A DNA stretch of 64,000 nucleotides from an uncultured Clostridia bacterium (GTDB lineage: Bacteria > Bacillota > Clostridia > Oscillospirales > Acutalibacteraceae): contig CALAUI010000024.1 in NCBI GenBank assembly GCA_937892115.1, forward strand, positions 95,803 through 159,802. The letters are read 5' to 3'. A program made the translations under genes and the position numbers. Of this stretch, positions 42,411-51,652 are shown piece by piece. The number at the start of each line of letters is the position of its first letter. Position 1 is the first letter of the stretch. The notes beneath the pieces were generated by a model. The model was not told where the DNA came from. It did not search any database and worked only from the letters and a program-made list of their open reading frames with translations.

Positions 42411-43634
42411 ATGAACTATATTAAACGCGATCTGGAAGATAAGATTATCGCTCTGTCGAAGGAGTATTCCTGTATTCTGATCACCGGTCCCCGTCAGGTC
42501 GGAAAAACGACTGTATTGCGTCAGCTTATGGAGGACGGTCGCGAATATGTCACGCTTGATGATCTGGAAGAGCGTGCACTTGCGAAACGTGATCCCGCCA
42601 TGTTCCTCGCTACACACGGAACGCCGATTATGATTGATGAGGTGCAATACGCCCCTGAGCTTTTCTCATATATCAAAATTGAGATCGACAAAGGTGCCGT
42701 TCCCGGGACCTATTGGCTCACCGGCTCGCAGGCTTTCAAACTGATGGAGCTTGCTCAAGAGTCGCTTGCCGGTCGTGTAGCGATCCTGCATATGTCCAGT
42801 CTGTCGCAGCACGAAATTTACGGATCTGGAAAATGCACACCGTTTTCTCTCGACCTGTCCGCTTTGAAAGCACGCGAAAAAACGAATGCGTCTGCCGATC
42901 TGAATCAAATTTACGAACGGATCTGGCGCGGCTCCATGCCCGGCCTTGTCAGCGGCAAATTCTCCGACCGTGATGTGTTTTATTCGAGTTACCTGCAGAC
43001 CTATATTGACCGCGATGTGAAAGAGCAGGTGCAGCTTGCTGATCCTCTGTTGTTCCGCGATTTTGTACGTGCCACCGCCTGCCGTGCAGGACAAATGCTC
43101 AACATTCACGATATTGCCGGTGATGTCGGTGTATCCGATGATACCGCAAAGCGATGGTTACAGGTACTGGAAAAATCCGACGTAATTTTCTATCTTCGCC
43201 CGTATTCTAACAACCTGTTGAAACGCACAGTCAAAACCCCGAAACTGTATTTCTTCGATACGGGGCTTGTCGCTTACCTGACGAAGTATTCTTCGCCGGA
43301 AATTCTCGCAAACGGCGCAATCAACGGCGCGATTCTTGAAAACTATGTCGTTGCCGAGCTTTTGAAAACGTATCACAACGACGCCAAAGAATGCCTTTTG
43401 TGGTATTACCGCGACAGCAATTCCAATGAAATTGACATGGTCATCGAAAGTGACGGTATGCTCCATCCGTTGGAGATCAAGCGGTCGATAAACCCCGGCA
43501 GAGAGCTTCTTTCGGCATTCGAGCTGCTTGACAAAGCTTCTGTTCCGCGTGGAAATGGCGCCATTATTTGTATGCGCCCGAAGCTGTCTGCAGTGAACAG
43601 CGAAAATTTCATTGTACCCGCATGGATGATCTAA
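42411..43634 (+). CDS. AAA_14 / DUF4143 ATP-binding protein
   Basis: A 407-aa protein. Walker A is GPRQVGKTT (about residues 25-33), Walker B is PIMIDEVQYAPE, and a sensor LTGSQAFKLM follows. A winged-helix region (IAGDVGVSDDTAKRWLQVLE) comes next, and the C-terminal DUF4143 domain ends with EIDMVIESDGMLHPLEIKRS, which has the ExD-x-ExK pattern of PD-(D/E)xK nuclease folds. AGGAGG at 42399-42404 sets the ATG at 42411. The family is widespread in gut anaerobes, often mobile, and its role is not known; toxin or defence functions have been suggested. Confidence 0.85.
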   Translation: MNYIKRDLEDKIIALSKEYSCILITGPRQVGKTTVLRQLMEDGREYVTLDDLEERALAKRDPAMFLATHGTPIMIDEVQYAPELFSYIKIEIDKGAVPGTYWLTGSQAFKLMELAQESLAGRVAILHMSSLSQHEIYGSGKCTPFSLDLSALKAREKTNASADLNQIYERIWRGSMPGLVSGKFSDRDVFYSSYLQTYIDRDVKEQVQLADPLLFRDFVRATACRAGQMLNIHDIAGDVGVSDDTAKRWLQVLEKSDVIFYLRPYSNNLLKRTVKTPKLYFFDTGLVAYLTKYSSPEILANGAINGAILENYVVAELLKTYHNDAKECLLWYYRDSNSNEIDMVIESDGMLHPLEIKRSINPGRELLSAFELLDKASVPRGNGAIICMRPKLSAVNSENFIVPAWMI

Positions 43635-43656
43635 ACGAATAGATGCCGTTATCAAA

Positions 43657-43695
43657 ACCGGCGCAGAACTTTGATTGCCTGCGCCGGTCTTCGTT
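43657..43695 (+). terminator. Terminator of the DUF4143 gene
   Basis: Perfect 10-bp stem ACCGGCGCAG/CTGCGCCGGT followed by a T-rich tail. Confidence 0.8.
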
Positions 43696-43709
43696 TTCAA
43701 ATCTGCTAT

Positions 43710-43862
43710 AAAAAGCCATCCCAAGAAACTTACAAAGTTTCTTGACTGAAGTACTTATTATTCCTGATTCTTTTTCTGATAAAATCGCGTATAAAAAAAT
43801 ACAAGGAAAAGTTACAGCAAAACAGCCTCAAACTGATTCAGCCATCAGTGACAAGCGTATGA
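43710..43862. repeat. Degenerate direct repeat, copy A
   Basis: This copy runs from AAAAAGCCATCC to about 43862 and matches copy B (44146-44290) along its length with scattered changes and small indels. It contains a hairpin CAAGAAACTT-ACA-AAGTTTCTTG (43722-43744). No intact gene is present; short frames are broken by stops. Confidence 0.7.
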
Positions 43863-43929
43863 TAAAAAACATTACAATGAAGCAATCAATTTTTCGTATT
43901 GTTTTTGTTGATGTGGCGAAAGCGTTGTT

Positions 43930-44000
43930 CCAATGTCCTGTTTTTCTTCGCCAATATCCTGTTTTTGACGGTCAATGTCCTGTTTTTCGCTGAATGTCCC
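43930..44000. repeat. 21-bp tandem repeats (three copies plus part)
   Basis: Units start at 43930, 43951 and 43972 with the core CAATGTCCTGTTTTT, followed by a partial AATGTCC. The period is 21 bases, so it could be in-frame, but no gene spans it. Confidence 0.8.
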
Positions 44001-44145
44001 ACTAATATGCATACAGAGGTTAAGGTCTTCGTTTTCTATTTCAGTTGTCTACAAATTGAGGACAACTTGTTTTTAACGCTTATTATTGAAGCATTTTGGG
44101 GACGCAAACACATTATATACGACTTTATTATACCACATTGCTTTA

Positions 44146-44290
44146 AAAAGCCAGCCATAAGGAACTTACAAAGTTCCTTTACTGAAGTACTGAGTATTAC
44201 TGGTTCTTTTTCTGATAAAGTCGCGCGTAAAGAAATATATAGAAAAAGATATGCAAAATCGCCTCAGACTGAGTCAGTACGCCAGTATGG
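44146..44290. repeat. Degenerate direct repeat, copy B
   Basis: Matches copy A. Its hairpin AAGGAACTT-ACA-AAGTTCCTT (44159-44179) keeps pairing through a compensatory A-T to G-C change. It ends at the stop of the lipoprotein amidase gene. Confidence 0.7.
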
Positions 44291-45433
44291 TTATTCCAGC
44301 GTAAACTCATAGGGTGTGGTATAGTCCTCCTGCGACCACACCGTGAGCTTGGCATTTGCAATGTCATAAACCGAGGTGTGCCAAGTGATCCAGTCACCCT
44401 GCGGGGTTGAGCGGTCGCGGTGTTTATACATTTCCTGCTGCTGCGCCGCCACGCGAAGGAAATCCTCCCGCGTGCTGTGAATCGTCAGACCATCCGAGGA
44501 ATGCTCGGTGAGCCAAAGAGCGTTCTCATCCTGCATATAGACTGTGGTGGCCTTTACGCTTTTCATCAGATTTGCCATGCCTTCCGCGGTATTACTTTCC
44601 GCATAATGCTCCCGGAGATATGCCCACCGTTCCACGCCGATGGCGCGTTCATTCAGAAGCGGCAGGTTTTCAAAGGTTGTTCCGCCGACCGCCTGCGTTT
44701 TTTGAACGGGACCGGAGTTCATATAGAAATTCGTCATGTAGTTATATTCGTTCTTGCTGACTGCAAGCTTGCCGCCGATCACTTCAACAACATAGGTATC
44801 TTTCTCATCGGCGATCATCCAGTGCAGTCCGTATTTCCCGAAGCCGCCGACAATGTTCGCTTTTTCAAGCAGAGAAACAGCGTGTTCGGCGGACTTGGCA
44901 TGATCCAGCACATAACGCACCACATAGCGGCCGTCGATGACCTCACCGCCCGCATTTGTCCCGCTCTGATCGTCAATGCCGTCAGAAAGCACCACATGAA
45001 CGCTGGCAAGCACACCATTTTCATTGATGCCGTCATTGGTGATGGTCGGCATCCGCAGTAGCTCGTCCTCCGTCATTTCTGCGACATTCGCGCTGATATA
45101 CGGGTTGGCGGAAAGCCCGATGCTGGCATAACGGTCTTTGCCCTTGTTCATGCGGACAACGAATTCCACGCATTCGCAGTAATTCATATCCAGATTGCGT
45201 CCGAAGAAGTTGCCGTTTCGGACGGTGGAACAGCCGCCTTTGGCTTCGATGGGGGCAAGATCCCCCGAGACCTCCGGCACAAAGTCGTTATATTCCATGT
45301 AGTAGAGGTATTCGCCCAGCTTTTCCGGTTCGGAATAAGCGGGCTTATCATTTTTACCGCAGCCGGTCAGAAGAATGGACAGCATCGCAAAAATCACCCC
45401 TACGATCAGTATGCTCTTATAATTTGCACGCAT
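44291..45433 (-). CDS. Lipoprotein, linear amide C-N hydrolase (choloylglycine hydrolase-like)
   Basis: A 380-aa lipoprotein: signal peptide, then lipobox LLTGC with the lipid cysteine at residue 25. The enzyme domain is an Ntn-hydrolase of the C-N hydrolase/acyltransferase type. The nucleophile is C68 in EAKGGCSTVRNG, followed by FFGRNLDMNY (77-85), and later a typical NENGV and TNFYMNSG. Relatives include bile salt hydrolase, penicillin V acylase and acyltransferases. Because the Cys follows about 67 residues, autocatalytic trimming after GG67 is likely. The substrate is unknown. Its start overlaps the end of the flavodoxin frame. Confidence 0.8.
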   Translation of the reverse strand: MRANYKSILIVGVIFAMLSILLTGCGKNDKPAYSEPEKLGEYLYYMEYNDFVPEVSGDLAPIEAKGGCSTVRNGNFFGRNLDMNYCECVEFVVRMNKGKDRYASIGLSANPYISANVAEMTEDELLRMPTITNDGINENGVLASVHVVLSDGIDDQSGTNAGGEVIDGRYVVRYVLDHAKSAEHAVSLLEKANIVGGFGKYGLHWMIADEKDTYVVEVIGGKLAVSKNEYNYMTNFYMNSGPVQKTQAVGGTTFENLPLLNERAIGVERWAYLREHYAESNTAEGMANLMKSVKATTVYMQDENALWLTEHSSDGLTIHSTREDFLRVAAQQQEMYKHRDRSTPQGDWITWHTSVYDIANAKLTVWSQEDYTTPYEFTLE

Positions 45434-45895
45434 TGATAAGCTCCTGTATTTTCTTGTCTGTGATGATCCCAGTCAGCACTTTTGTCTCCACAATTTCTGC
45501 ACCCGGAGCGGAAGGTTGCAATTCGGCGCGAGTATTGCCAAAACTGCTGCTGCCGGCTGTGGCGAACAGAACGATTTTTTACCGGTGAAATCGTAGGCTT
45601 CGAGGAACGTGTTGATGATCGTCGGCGCCACATACCACCAGATCGGGAAGCCAAGATAGATGGTATCATAGCCGTAAACATCCACATCGCCGGTAATGAT
45701 CGCGGGACGGAAACTCTTGTCGTTCATTTCCACGCTGCTGCGGGATTTTTTATTCATCCAGTTCAGGTCTGCTTTGGCGTATTTTACTTCCGGCTTGATC
45801 TCGTAGGTATCTGCTTCTAAAGTACTTGCCAGCTTTCCGGCGATCTCCGCCGTTTTACCGCTGGCAGAAAAATATGCTACAAGTTTATTGCTCAT
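45417..45895 (-). pseudogene. Flavodoxin family protein with a frameshift in an A run
   Basis: The N-terminal part reads MSNKLVAYFSASGKTAEIAG with the FMN-binding loop, then YDTIYLGFPIWWYVAPTI. At the six-A run (plus-strand T6 at 45575-45580) the frame shifts. As it stands the protein ends with unrelated residues at 45473 (140 aa). If one A is added, the normal flavodoxin C-terminus appears: KKIVLFATAGSSSFGNT, then AELQPSAPGAEIVETKVLTG and an end at 45417. It sits 17 bases after an ArsC-like gene, in an operon. It could be a real null, a slippage-controlled gene, or a sequencing error in a homopolymer. Confidence 0.85.
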
Positions 45896-45912
45896 ATTGT
45901 GTTCAACTCCTA

Positions 45913-46266
45913 TTATTTTTCGAGCGTGGACGCCCAGTTTGCTTCTTTAAATCCAACAAACACGAAATCTTCACCGATCAGGATCGGACGCTTAACGAGC
46001 ATTCCATCTGAGGCAAGTAGTTCAAACTGTTCATTCTCGCTCATGTTCGGCAGCTTGTCTTTGAGCTGCAGTGCTTTATATTGCAGACCGCTGGTGTTGA
46101 AAAACTTTTTTAGAGGCAGTCCGCTCTGATTGTGCCACGCTTTCAGTTCTTCAGTAGTCGGATTGTTTTCTTTGATATTTCTTTCTTCAAAAGCTATACC
46201 GTTATCTTCCAGCCACTTTTTTGCTTTCTGACAGGTTGTGCATTTGGGATAACAAACAAATAGCAT
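45913..46266 (-). CDS. ArsC/Spx family thioredoxin-fold protein
   Basis: A 117-aa thioredoxin-fold protein with C9-TT-C12 in CYPKCTTCQKAKKW. Its helix and strand order match the ArsC/YffB/Spx family (NIKENNPTTEELKAWH, then LLASDGMLVKRPILIGEDFV). Arsenate reductases of this family use one Cys with three Arg; here the CxxC resembles Spx-like or YffB-like redox proteins. Arsenate reduction is therefore not certain. It lies between DUF6809 and flavodoxin genes in a redox-themed operon. Confidence 0.85.
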   Translation of the reverse strand: MLFVCYPKCTTCQKAKKWLEDNGIAFEERNIKENNPTTEELKAWHNQSGLPLKKFFNTSGLQYKALQLKDKLPNMSENEQFELLASDGMLVKRPILIGEDFVFVGFKEANWASTLEK

Positions 46267-46332
46267 GATGTTCCTCCTGTATTCAATCTTTCAAAAAACG
46301 CAATCGCATCCAGCGGATGTGACGCGCCGGGA

Positions 46333-46623
46333 TCATTTGTCGATCAGGTTTTGCTCATTGCCGATAAACGCCTCTGCGGTCAGTCGCAGACCCAGCTTGA
46401 AGCCGATCGTAAAGGCCGCCACTTCCGTCATGCCTTCGATCTCCGCGGTCCCGTCCTTGAACTTCTCAAAGGTCTCTTTCTGCGCTTCGGTCAGGGTACT
46501 CATGAGGCTTTCTTCGTGTCGAGAAACAAGCTGCAAAATGTGTGCATACTCGCTGTTTTTCTTGAAGTCCCGATCCGAAAGTGGAATGTTGCCGTAATAC
46601 AATTCCTCGATGGTGCTCTTCAT
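46333..46623 (-). CDS. DUF6809-like small protein
   Basis: A 96-aa helical protein starting MKSTIEELYYGNIPLSDRDF. The ATG at 46623 follows GGAGGTGG; the longer frame to 46653 does not have one. The ELYYGNI start and a QLVSRHEESLMSTLTEAQKE helix match a small protein family common on clostridial mobile elements, which I recall as DUF6809 (not checked). Function unknown. It heads the redox operon. Confidence 0.7.
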   Translation of the reverse strand: MKSTIEELYYGNIPLSDRDFKKNSEYAHILQLVSRHEESLMSTLTEAQKETFEKFKDGTAEIEGMTEVAAFTIGFKLGLRLTAEAFIGNEQNLIDK

Positions 46624-46716
46624 TGTGCCACCTCCTTTGGCAGTACGAAACATACCAGAGAAGGCGGGAAGTAGCTACCTAATGTGGGCATTGTTAAGAG
46701 AAAAGTAACAAGTGTA

Positions 46717-47580
46717 TTATTCCTTGCCGGTTTCCTCGATCAGTTTTCTCACCACGGCGTTGAGTTCTGTGGCGTTTTTTGATGTAACCACAGGTCTGCC
46801 GGTATTTTCTTCGATTTCTTTCCGAGCATTTCCGGCAATTTGTCCGCCCTGTCGGGCGACGCTCTGATTCTCCGCAAGGCCCTGTGGCTCATGCGTTTTG
46901 GAAAGCTCAGTCGTGGTGGCCTCGGCAAGCATATTGAGCACGAGCTCCAGCGTAGACATATTATCCCGCAGATTTTCCTTTTTCAGCCCCTTGAGGTTTT
47001 TATACTGTCGCGTGGACATGCCAGACCATGCCTTGGTGATCTCATCGGTCAGGATCGCATATTCTACACCTTCCTTGACACCACGATTTTGCCATTCGTC
47101 GGTTAGCTCCTTGCGCACTTGGATTGCCTGTAAACGTTGGTTAATCCATTCCCGCGAATAGCCTTTTTTGAGATATGTCTCCAGAGCCCGCTCAATCGTC
47201 AGCTCAGGATCGATGGTTTCCTCGATCCGTTCACGTCCGACCTGCGCCAGCCACATTTTGAAGGGCTCTGCCTTTTTTGATGGGATGGACTGGATGATGC
47301 GAAGGAGTTGCTCCGTGGTGGCGACATCGGTAAGATACCGTTTGCCATCTTTAGGGGATCGCAGTTTCAGTTGGTTACACTCCGTAACCAACTGACTGCC
47401 CTCGTCCTTTAGCCGTTTTTTTAATACCTTCCAGTAATCACGGGCACCATCATAACTTGTCTGCTCCGTGAGGATACCAACTGCGTCCACGACAGAGAAA
47501 TACCATTCTTCTTCCGTTTCGTTCCACGCAGTTCGAATCGGCTGATCCTCGTATAATTCTATTTTTTCATTTTCTGACAT
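46717..47580 (-). CDS. Bro-N domain protein (DinD/antirepressor-like)
   Basis: A 287-aa protein. The N-terminal half is a Bro-N domain (IRTAWNETEEEWYFSVVDAV, then DYWKVLKKRLKDEGSQLV and YLTDVATTEQLLRIIQSIPS), as in phage antirepressors and E. coli DNA-damage-inducible DinD. The C-terminal half is helical and charged, with a GLAENQSVARQGGQIAGNAR segment as in DinD. The family answers DNA damage; the biochemical role is unclear. It follows the defence operon at a 91-base gap. GGAG precedes the ATG. Confidence 0.82.
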   Translation of the reverse strand: MSENEKIELYEDQPIRTAWNETEEEWYFSVVDAVGILTEQTSYDGARDYWKVLKKRLKDEGSQLVTECNQLKLRSPKDGKRYLTDVATTEQLLRIIQSIPSKKAEPFKMWLAQVGRERIEETIDPELTIERALETYLKKGYSREWINQRLQAIQVRKELTDEWQNRGVKEGVEYAILTDEITKAWSGMSTRQYKNLKGLKKENLRDNMSTLELVLNMLAEATTTELSKTHEPQGLAENQSVARQGGQIAGNARKEIEENTGRPVVTSKNATELNAVVRKLIEETGKE

Positions 47581-47671
47581 GGCGCTCTCCGATCTTTCTT
47601 TTTCCCAAAAGTGAAATTATTTTTTCATTCAGCACCAAAACGCAACATAATTGCATTAAAAGGAAAAAAGA

Positions 47672-49615
47672 TTAATCTGTTACCTTTCCATCAATTTGTG
47701 CTCGAAATATTCCTCTTTCAATCAATTCATCTATTGCACGATATACTTTTGAGTTTGTACTTCCTATTGTCTCAGCTATGACCTTATGGATTCCTGCAGG
47801 CCAGGGCTGAGCGGGCAAATATTCTCTTACTTCGTTCAAAAAATCTTCTGTTATTTCATAATTGTTTACAATGAAACTTTTACGTTTTTCAATTGTAATG
47901 TAATCTGGTAATTTATACTTTTCTCCAAGTTTTTTTATAATCTCACCAATCTTACCATAATTTGCTACATTTTTTATTGATTTTAGAGAACCATCACTGT
48001 TTATCAGATTAACCAGATCGTTTACAACATCAGCGATAAGAGCATCATCCAACAACTCTATATCCATACGAATAAGATCATTTTCGCCAAAATTAAATTT
48101 GCCTTGTAAACGTGCGACGCAGAGTAGAGAAATAATTGGTCTAACCGTCTTTAGATATTTTTCTGAACTTGTTTTAATTTTTGCTCTATTTGCTTCGGCA
48201 ACACTATCAACTTTTCTAAGTATTTTGGCGATGACTGGCCAAACTCGTAAATCAGATTTTGGAGAAAAAACTTTCACATATTGTGATGGTTCGTTCATAA
48301 ACTTAGATTTAAGAACAGCAGCTGCATATGGAAGTTTCATTATCAGTGTTACATATCCGCCAGCCAAATATAGCGGTGCAAATATTTTCTCCTCGTCATA
48401 ACCTAAATTTTTATAATAATTTATCTTCCTTTCATAAAACAATCCGCTCTGTATCATTATGTCCTCAATGTCCTTTTGTATTTTATCTGTAGCATGAAGG
48501 GAATACAAAGGAATTGCAGACTGATTATTTGTGGCCTGTATTATTTCGTGTCTGACGTCTTCATTCGAAGAACATATGATTTTTACAAGTAGGCTCCTGT
48601 TATCATTTTCTTCTTTTCTGTTAGAAAAGTGCTGATAAATTGCAGTAGTCGTTTGAAGCCCATTTACAATCTGAACGTTTTCCACCTCAAGTTGTTTGTC
48701 ATACAAAATGGCCTTTGAAGCCAGGATTGTTACTCCGTTATTCAACAGCCAAAAATCAGGCGAATCGGGATTCAAAAGAGTATTTTGGATATCGACGTTT
48801 GTCCGATTGGTCCCAAGATAATCACGAACATTTTCCTCGAAATAATAACGTTTTAGCTTCCCTTTGTCATCAGTTACGAAAGAATAATAATCGCTCAGTG
48901 TAACCAGCGCTACATAGTCACTCTTCCTTTGAAAACATTCGGTTATTTTAATAGAAACCGGCGAATTTCTTTTCTTTCGATATAACGAAACAAGTTCTTT
49001 GGAGCCCAAGAAAGAGAGTTTGGTTTCACAATCTGTAAAATTTTCCACGCAGGTTTTTTCGATTTTTTGACCTTTGGCAGCAATATTAGGTGCAACTTGA
49101 GAACTGTCACCTCGAGAAACGTAAATAATGGAAATTATACAATTCTCTAGAATATGTCCAATTTTACGATATGTATGTACCAGTGTATTTCTCTTGGAAA
49201 TGACTCTAGAGTTTAACTTGCTAGAAAACTTATCAGTGCTTAACCGTAGATTAAAAACTTCGGATAACGTGGAATCTAAGCTTTCTAATGGGCCGAGTTC
49301 ATATGTGTCATGGTGTTTCGATGTAATGATATAAATATCTAATTCTGCATTCCTTCTCGGCCAGGGAAAATCATCCGGGTCAATAACAGGAATTCCATTT
49401 ACAAAAATATAAAATCCGTCTATCCCACCATCATCTTGACCGTCAACAATTCCATCTACAAGCTGAGAATTAGAAATGTCGTAGCTTTTTAGTATTTCTT
49501 GAAAAGCGAACTCTTCGAATTCTGCGCCGCGGGTTTTATCTGTATCGCTCAACCCTTTTTCCAGAAGGCGATCTTGGACAATGCTATCAATAATAATCAT
49601 GTCATTATTTGCCAT
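47672..49615 (-). CDS. AIPR family protein (abortive phage infection type)
   Basis: A 647-aa protein. Its centre holds the AIPR core (FWLLNNGVTILASKAILYD, then VQIVNGLQTTTAIYQHF). The N-terminus has a nuclease-like pattern (VDGQDDGGIDGFYIF at about residues 57-71 and LDIYIITSK at about 92-100) that resembles Mrr/PD-(D/E)xK folds. AIPR proteins are found with abortive infection and with modification systems. The gene is visibly more AT-rich than the helicase gene before it, so it may be a later arrival. It is the last gene of the dnd-side operon; the gap to the upstream gene is 22 bases. Confidence 0.88.
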   Translation of the reverse strand: MANNDMIIIDSIVQDRLLEKGLSDTDKTRGAEFEEFAFQEILKSYDISNSQLVDGIVDGQDDGGIDGFYIFVNGIPVIDPDDFPWPRRNAELDIYIITSKHHDTYELGPLESLDSTLSEVFNLRLSTDKFSSKLNSRVISKRNTLVHTYRKIGHILENCIISIIYVSRGDSSQVAPNIAAKGQKIEKTCVENFTDCETKLSFLGSKELVSLYRKKRNSPVSIKITECFQRKSDYVALVTLSDYYSFVTDDKGKLKRYYFEENVRDYLGTNRTNVDIQNTLLNPDSPDFWLLNNGVTILASKAILYDKQLEVENVQIVNGLQTTTAIYQHFSNRKEENDNRSLLVKIICSSNEDVRHEIIQATNNQSAIPLYSLHATDKIQKDIEDIMIQSGLFYERKINYYKNLGYDEEKIFAPLYLAGGYVTLIMKLPYAAAVLKSKFMNEPSQYVKVFSPKSDLRVWPVIAKILRKVDSVAEANRAKIKTSSEKYLKTVRPIISLLCVARLQGKFNFGENDLIRMDIELLDDALIADVVNDLVNLINSDGSLKSIKNVANYGKIGEIIKKLGEKYKLPDYITIEKRKSFIVNNYEITEDFLNEVREYLPAQPWPAGIHKVIAETIGSTNSKVYRAIDELIERGIFRAQIDGKVTD

Positions 49616-49637
49616 TATGAACCCTCCATTTACTGTC

Positions 49638-51620
49638 CTATATCTCTGATCCGTTTGACATTATATTGCGCAGATACTCATACGTCCTATCATACCACTC
49701 CCTGTTCCGAGTACCATCCGTATCGCTCCCTTCCGGGATAAATATCGCCATTCCTTGACGGGCGCGGGTGAGAAGGACGCGATAGGCGTTTTTCAGATAC
49801 AGCTTGCGATCTTCGGAAGCAACGTTCATCCAGCGGTTGCCGACAAAATTGTTATACGTCCACTGCTCGCCGTCGAAGCGGAAGTCTGCGTCCCACGCGA
49901 CGATGGAATAGTCCAATTCCAGTCCTTGGATATCGAACTCCGAAACGACGTCCTCCAGATAATAGCTGGATCGCACGTCATCTTTTCCGTTCAGGAACCA
50001 GTTTGCCACGGAGATTTCATTCTTCACAAAGATGCCCTCTGGCTTCAGGCGCAGAGCTCCGCTGCTGGCAAGGAGACCATAGCGTGTAGTGCCCTGACAT
50101 TGACTGCGCACCCACTCTTTTGCCTTGCTCAGATCACGTGTCAGCACGATGGGGTATTTATCTTTAATTCGCGAGTATAACTCTTTCGCCGCATCGGTGT
50201 CCACATCCAGCACGTCTTTGACGAATGCTGCCAGATCCGGTGTGCGGAAGGAGCGCACCGAGGTTGCAAGATGCAGATCAGCATTCTCATGAATATGTAA
50301 ATCGGCAATCATATCGTCCCATTCGCGCTCGCGGCGATATTCCTCGTCGTTGAGCTGAGGCGTGATATATACGTCCCAATGTGGGAATGCACGACGCAAG
50401 GAGTCAAACCATTCTGGCAATCCAGCTTCACCAGTGTTGATCTCCTGTCCGCCACCAACGAGACAGATGATAACGGCCCACTCTTGATGCCTGTCCATCG
50501 TACTGATCAGAAACTCCGGCTCACTATACTCAAAGTCCGGCACGCCTTTTTTCGTTTGCATAAACTTAGCAATCATGTCCTTCGTCCATGCACGCTGTGC
50601 TTCATCAAAGATGGCGACGCGCTCCGGCGGAACATGCTCGTTGCCGACGAAAGAATCGCGGTATTTGTGGATAATTTGAATGAATGCCGACGTACTGCGT
50701 AGTGCATCATTTTTCGAAAGCCGGCGTCCGGCTTCTTTTTCCTGTGCTACCTTATCTCTGGCGAGCGCCTCTTGTAACACTGTTACCAGCGGGAAATTGC
50801 CGGATAGGAATACAGCATGTTCGCCGGCTGCAGCATCTGATCGCTGTATAGCAAGATTGAGACCAACCAGCGTTTTTCCGGCTCCAGGCACACCAGTTAC
50901 AAAACAAATGGATTTGCGATGATTGGCTTTGCTGTAATCGATGATTCGGTTGATTTCATCTGTAGTGACTGTAAGATTCTCAGCGCCGGCATCACTGCGG
51001 GTGATGTCATGAACATTGTGTCCTCGGTAGAGTGCCTGTGCCGCTTCAACAATAGTCGGTGTCGGCAGATACTCCGAGTTTTCCCACGCTTCATAATTAA
51101 ATGCTGGCTCGTCATATTGTGCCGCGACTGATTCGATCGCAGCAGCGATATTTTCTGTATTACAACGGATCGGCTCAATAATATGGTTGCGTTCGTTTAT
51201 AACGCACGGTTGCTCCGGTGCTCTGGTAGAAATCATCAGACAGGCCAGCAGTTTGTTGTGACTTTCTTTCTGAAAGTTCCGCAGGTCCAAGGCATAATCA
51301 TAAACCTGATCATATGTACTCTCGCGGTATTCACGGTCACCAACTTTGAATTCCAACAGGAACACAATGTTCCGGTATAGCACCACGGCGTCTACTCGTT
51401 TTCCCATGCGCGGGATCGTGTACTCGAAGATGATCCGGCCGTCCAAAAATGCGTGCAACTGATCCTTGAGAATCGTAATCTCCGATTCCCACGTGTTGCT
51501 CTGTTGAATTGTCGTCTCCACCGATATATCGTTGGCATGGATAATGCCGAGAATTTCCCGATCAGACTGACGCAGGAAATTCGCTATTGTGGCGGAGTAG
51601 TAGGATCGTAAGTTGCGCAT
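49638..51620 (-). CDS. Nuclease-DUF2075 helicase fusion
   Basis: A 660-aa protein. The N-terminal domain (1-200) has KRVDAVVLYRNIVFLLEFKV, with D77 and E90-F-K92 forming a PD-(D/E)xK nuclease core. The DUF2075 helicase follows: Walker A GVPGAGKT (243-250), Walker B VAIFDEAQRAW (about 325) and motif VI-like YRVLLTRARQGM near the end. It probably uses ATP to act on nucleic acid and cut it; DUF2075 proteins occur alone or in defence islands. Base use is clearly more GC-rich than both neighbours. It lies 32 bases after the DUF262 gene. Confidence 0.88.
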   Translation of the reverse strand: MRNLRSYYSATIANFLRQSDREILGIIHANDISVETTIQQSNTWESEITILKDQLHAFLDGRIIFEYTIPRMGKRVDAVVLYRNIVFLLEFKVGDREYRESTYDQVYDYALDLRNFQKESHNKLLACLMISTRAPEQPCVINERNHIIEPIRCNTENIAAAIESVAAQYDEPAFNYEAWENSEYLPTPTIVEAAQALYRGHNVHDITRSDAGAENLTVTTDEINRIIDYSKANHRKSICFVTGVPGAGKTLVGLNLAIQRSDAAAGEHAVFLSGNFPLVTVLQEALARDKVAQEKEAGRRLSKNDALRSTSAFIQIIHKYRDSFVGNEHVPPERVAIFDEAQRAWTKDMIAKFMQTKKGVPDFEYSEPEFLISTMDRHQEWAVIICLVGGGQEINTGEAGLPEWFDSLRRAFPHWDVYITPQLNDEEYRREREWDDMIADLHIHENADLHLATSVRSFRTPDLAAFVKDVLDVDTDAAKELYSRIKDKYPIVLTRDLSKAKEWVRSQCQGTTRYGLLASSGALRLKPEGIFVKNEISVANWFLNGKDDVRSSYYLEDVVSEFDIQGLELDYSIVAWDADFRFDGEQWTYNNFVGNRWMNVASEDRKLYLKNAYRVLLTRARQGMAIFIPEGSDTDGTRNREWYDRTYEYLRNIMSNGSEI

Positions 51621-51652
51621 ATTTATCTCCTTATACTCTCCTTACACGAAGC

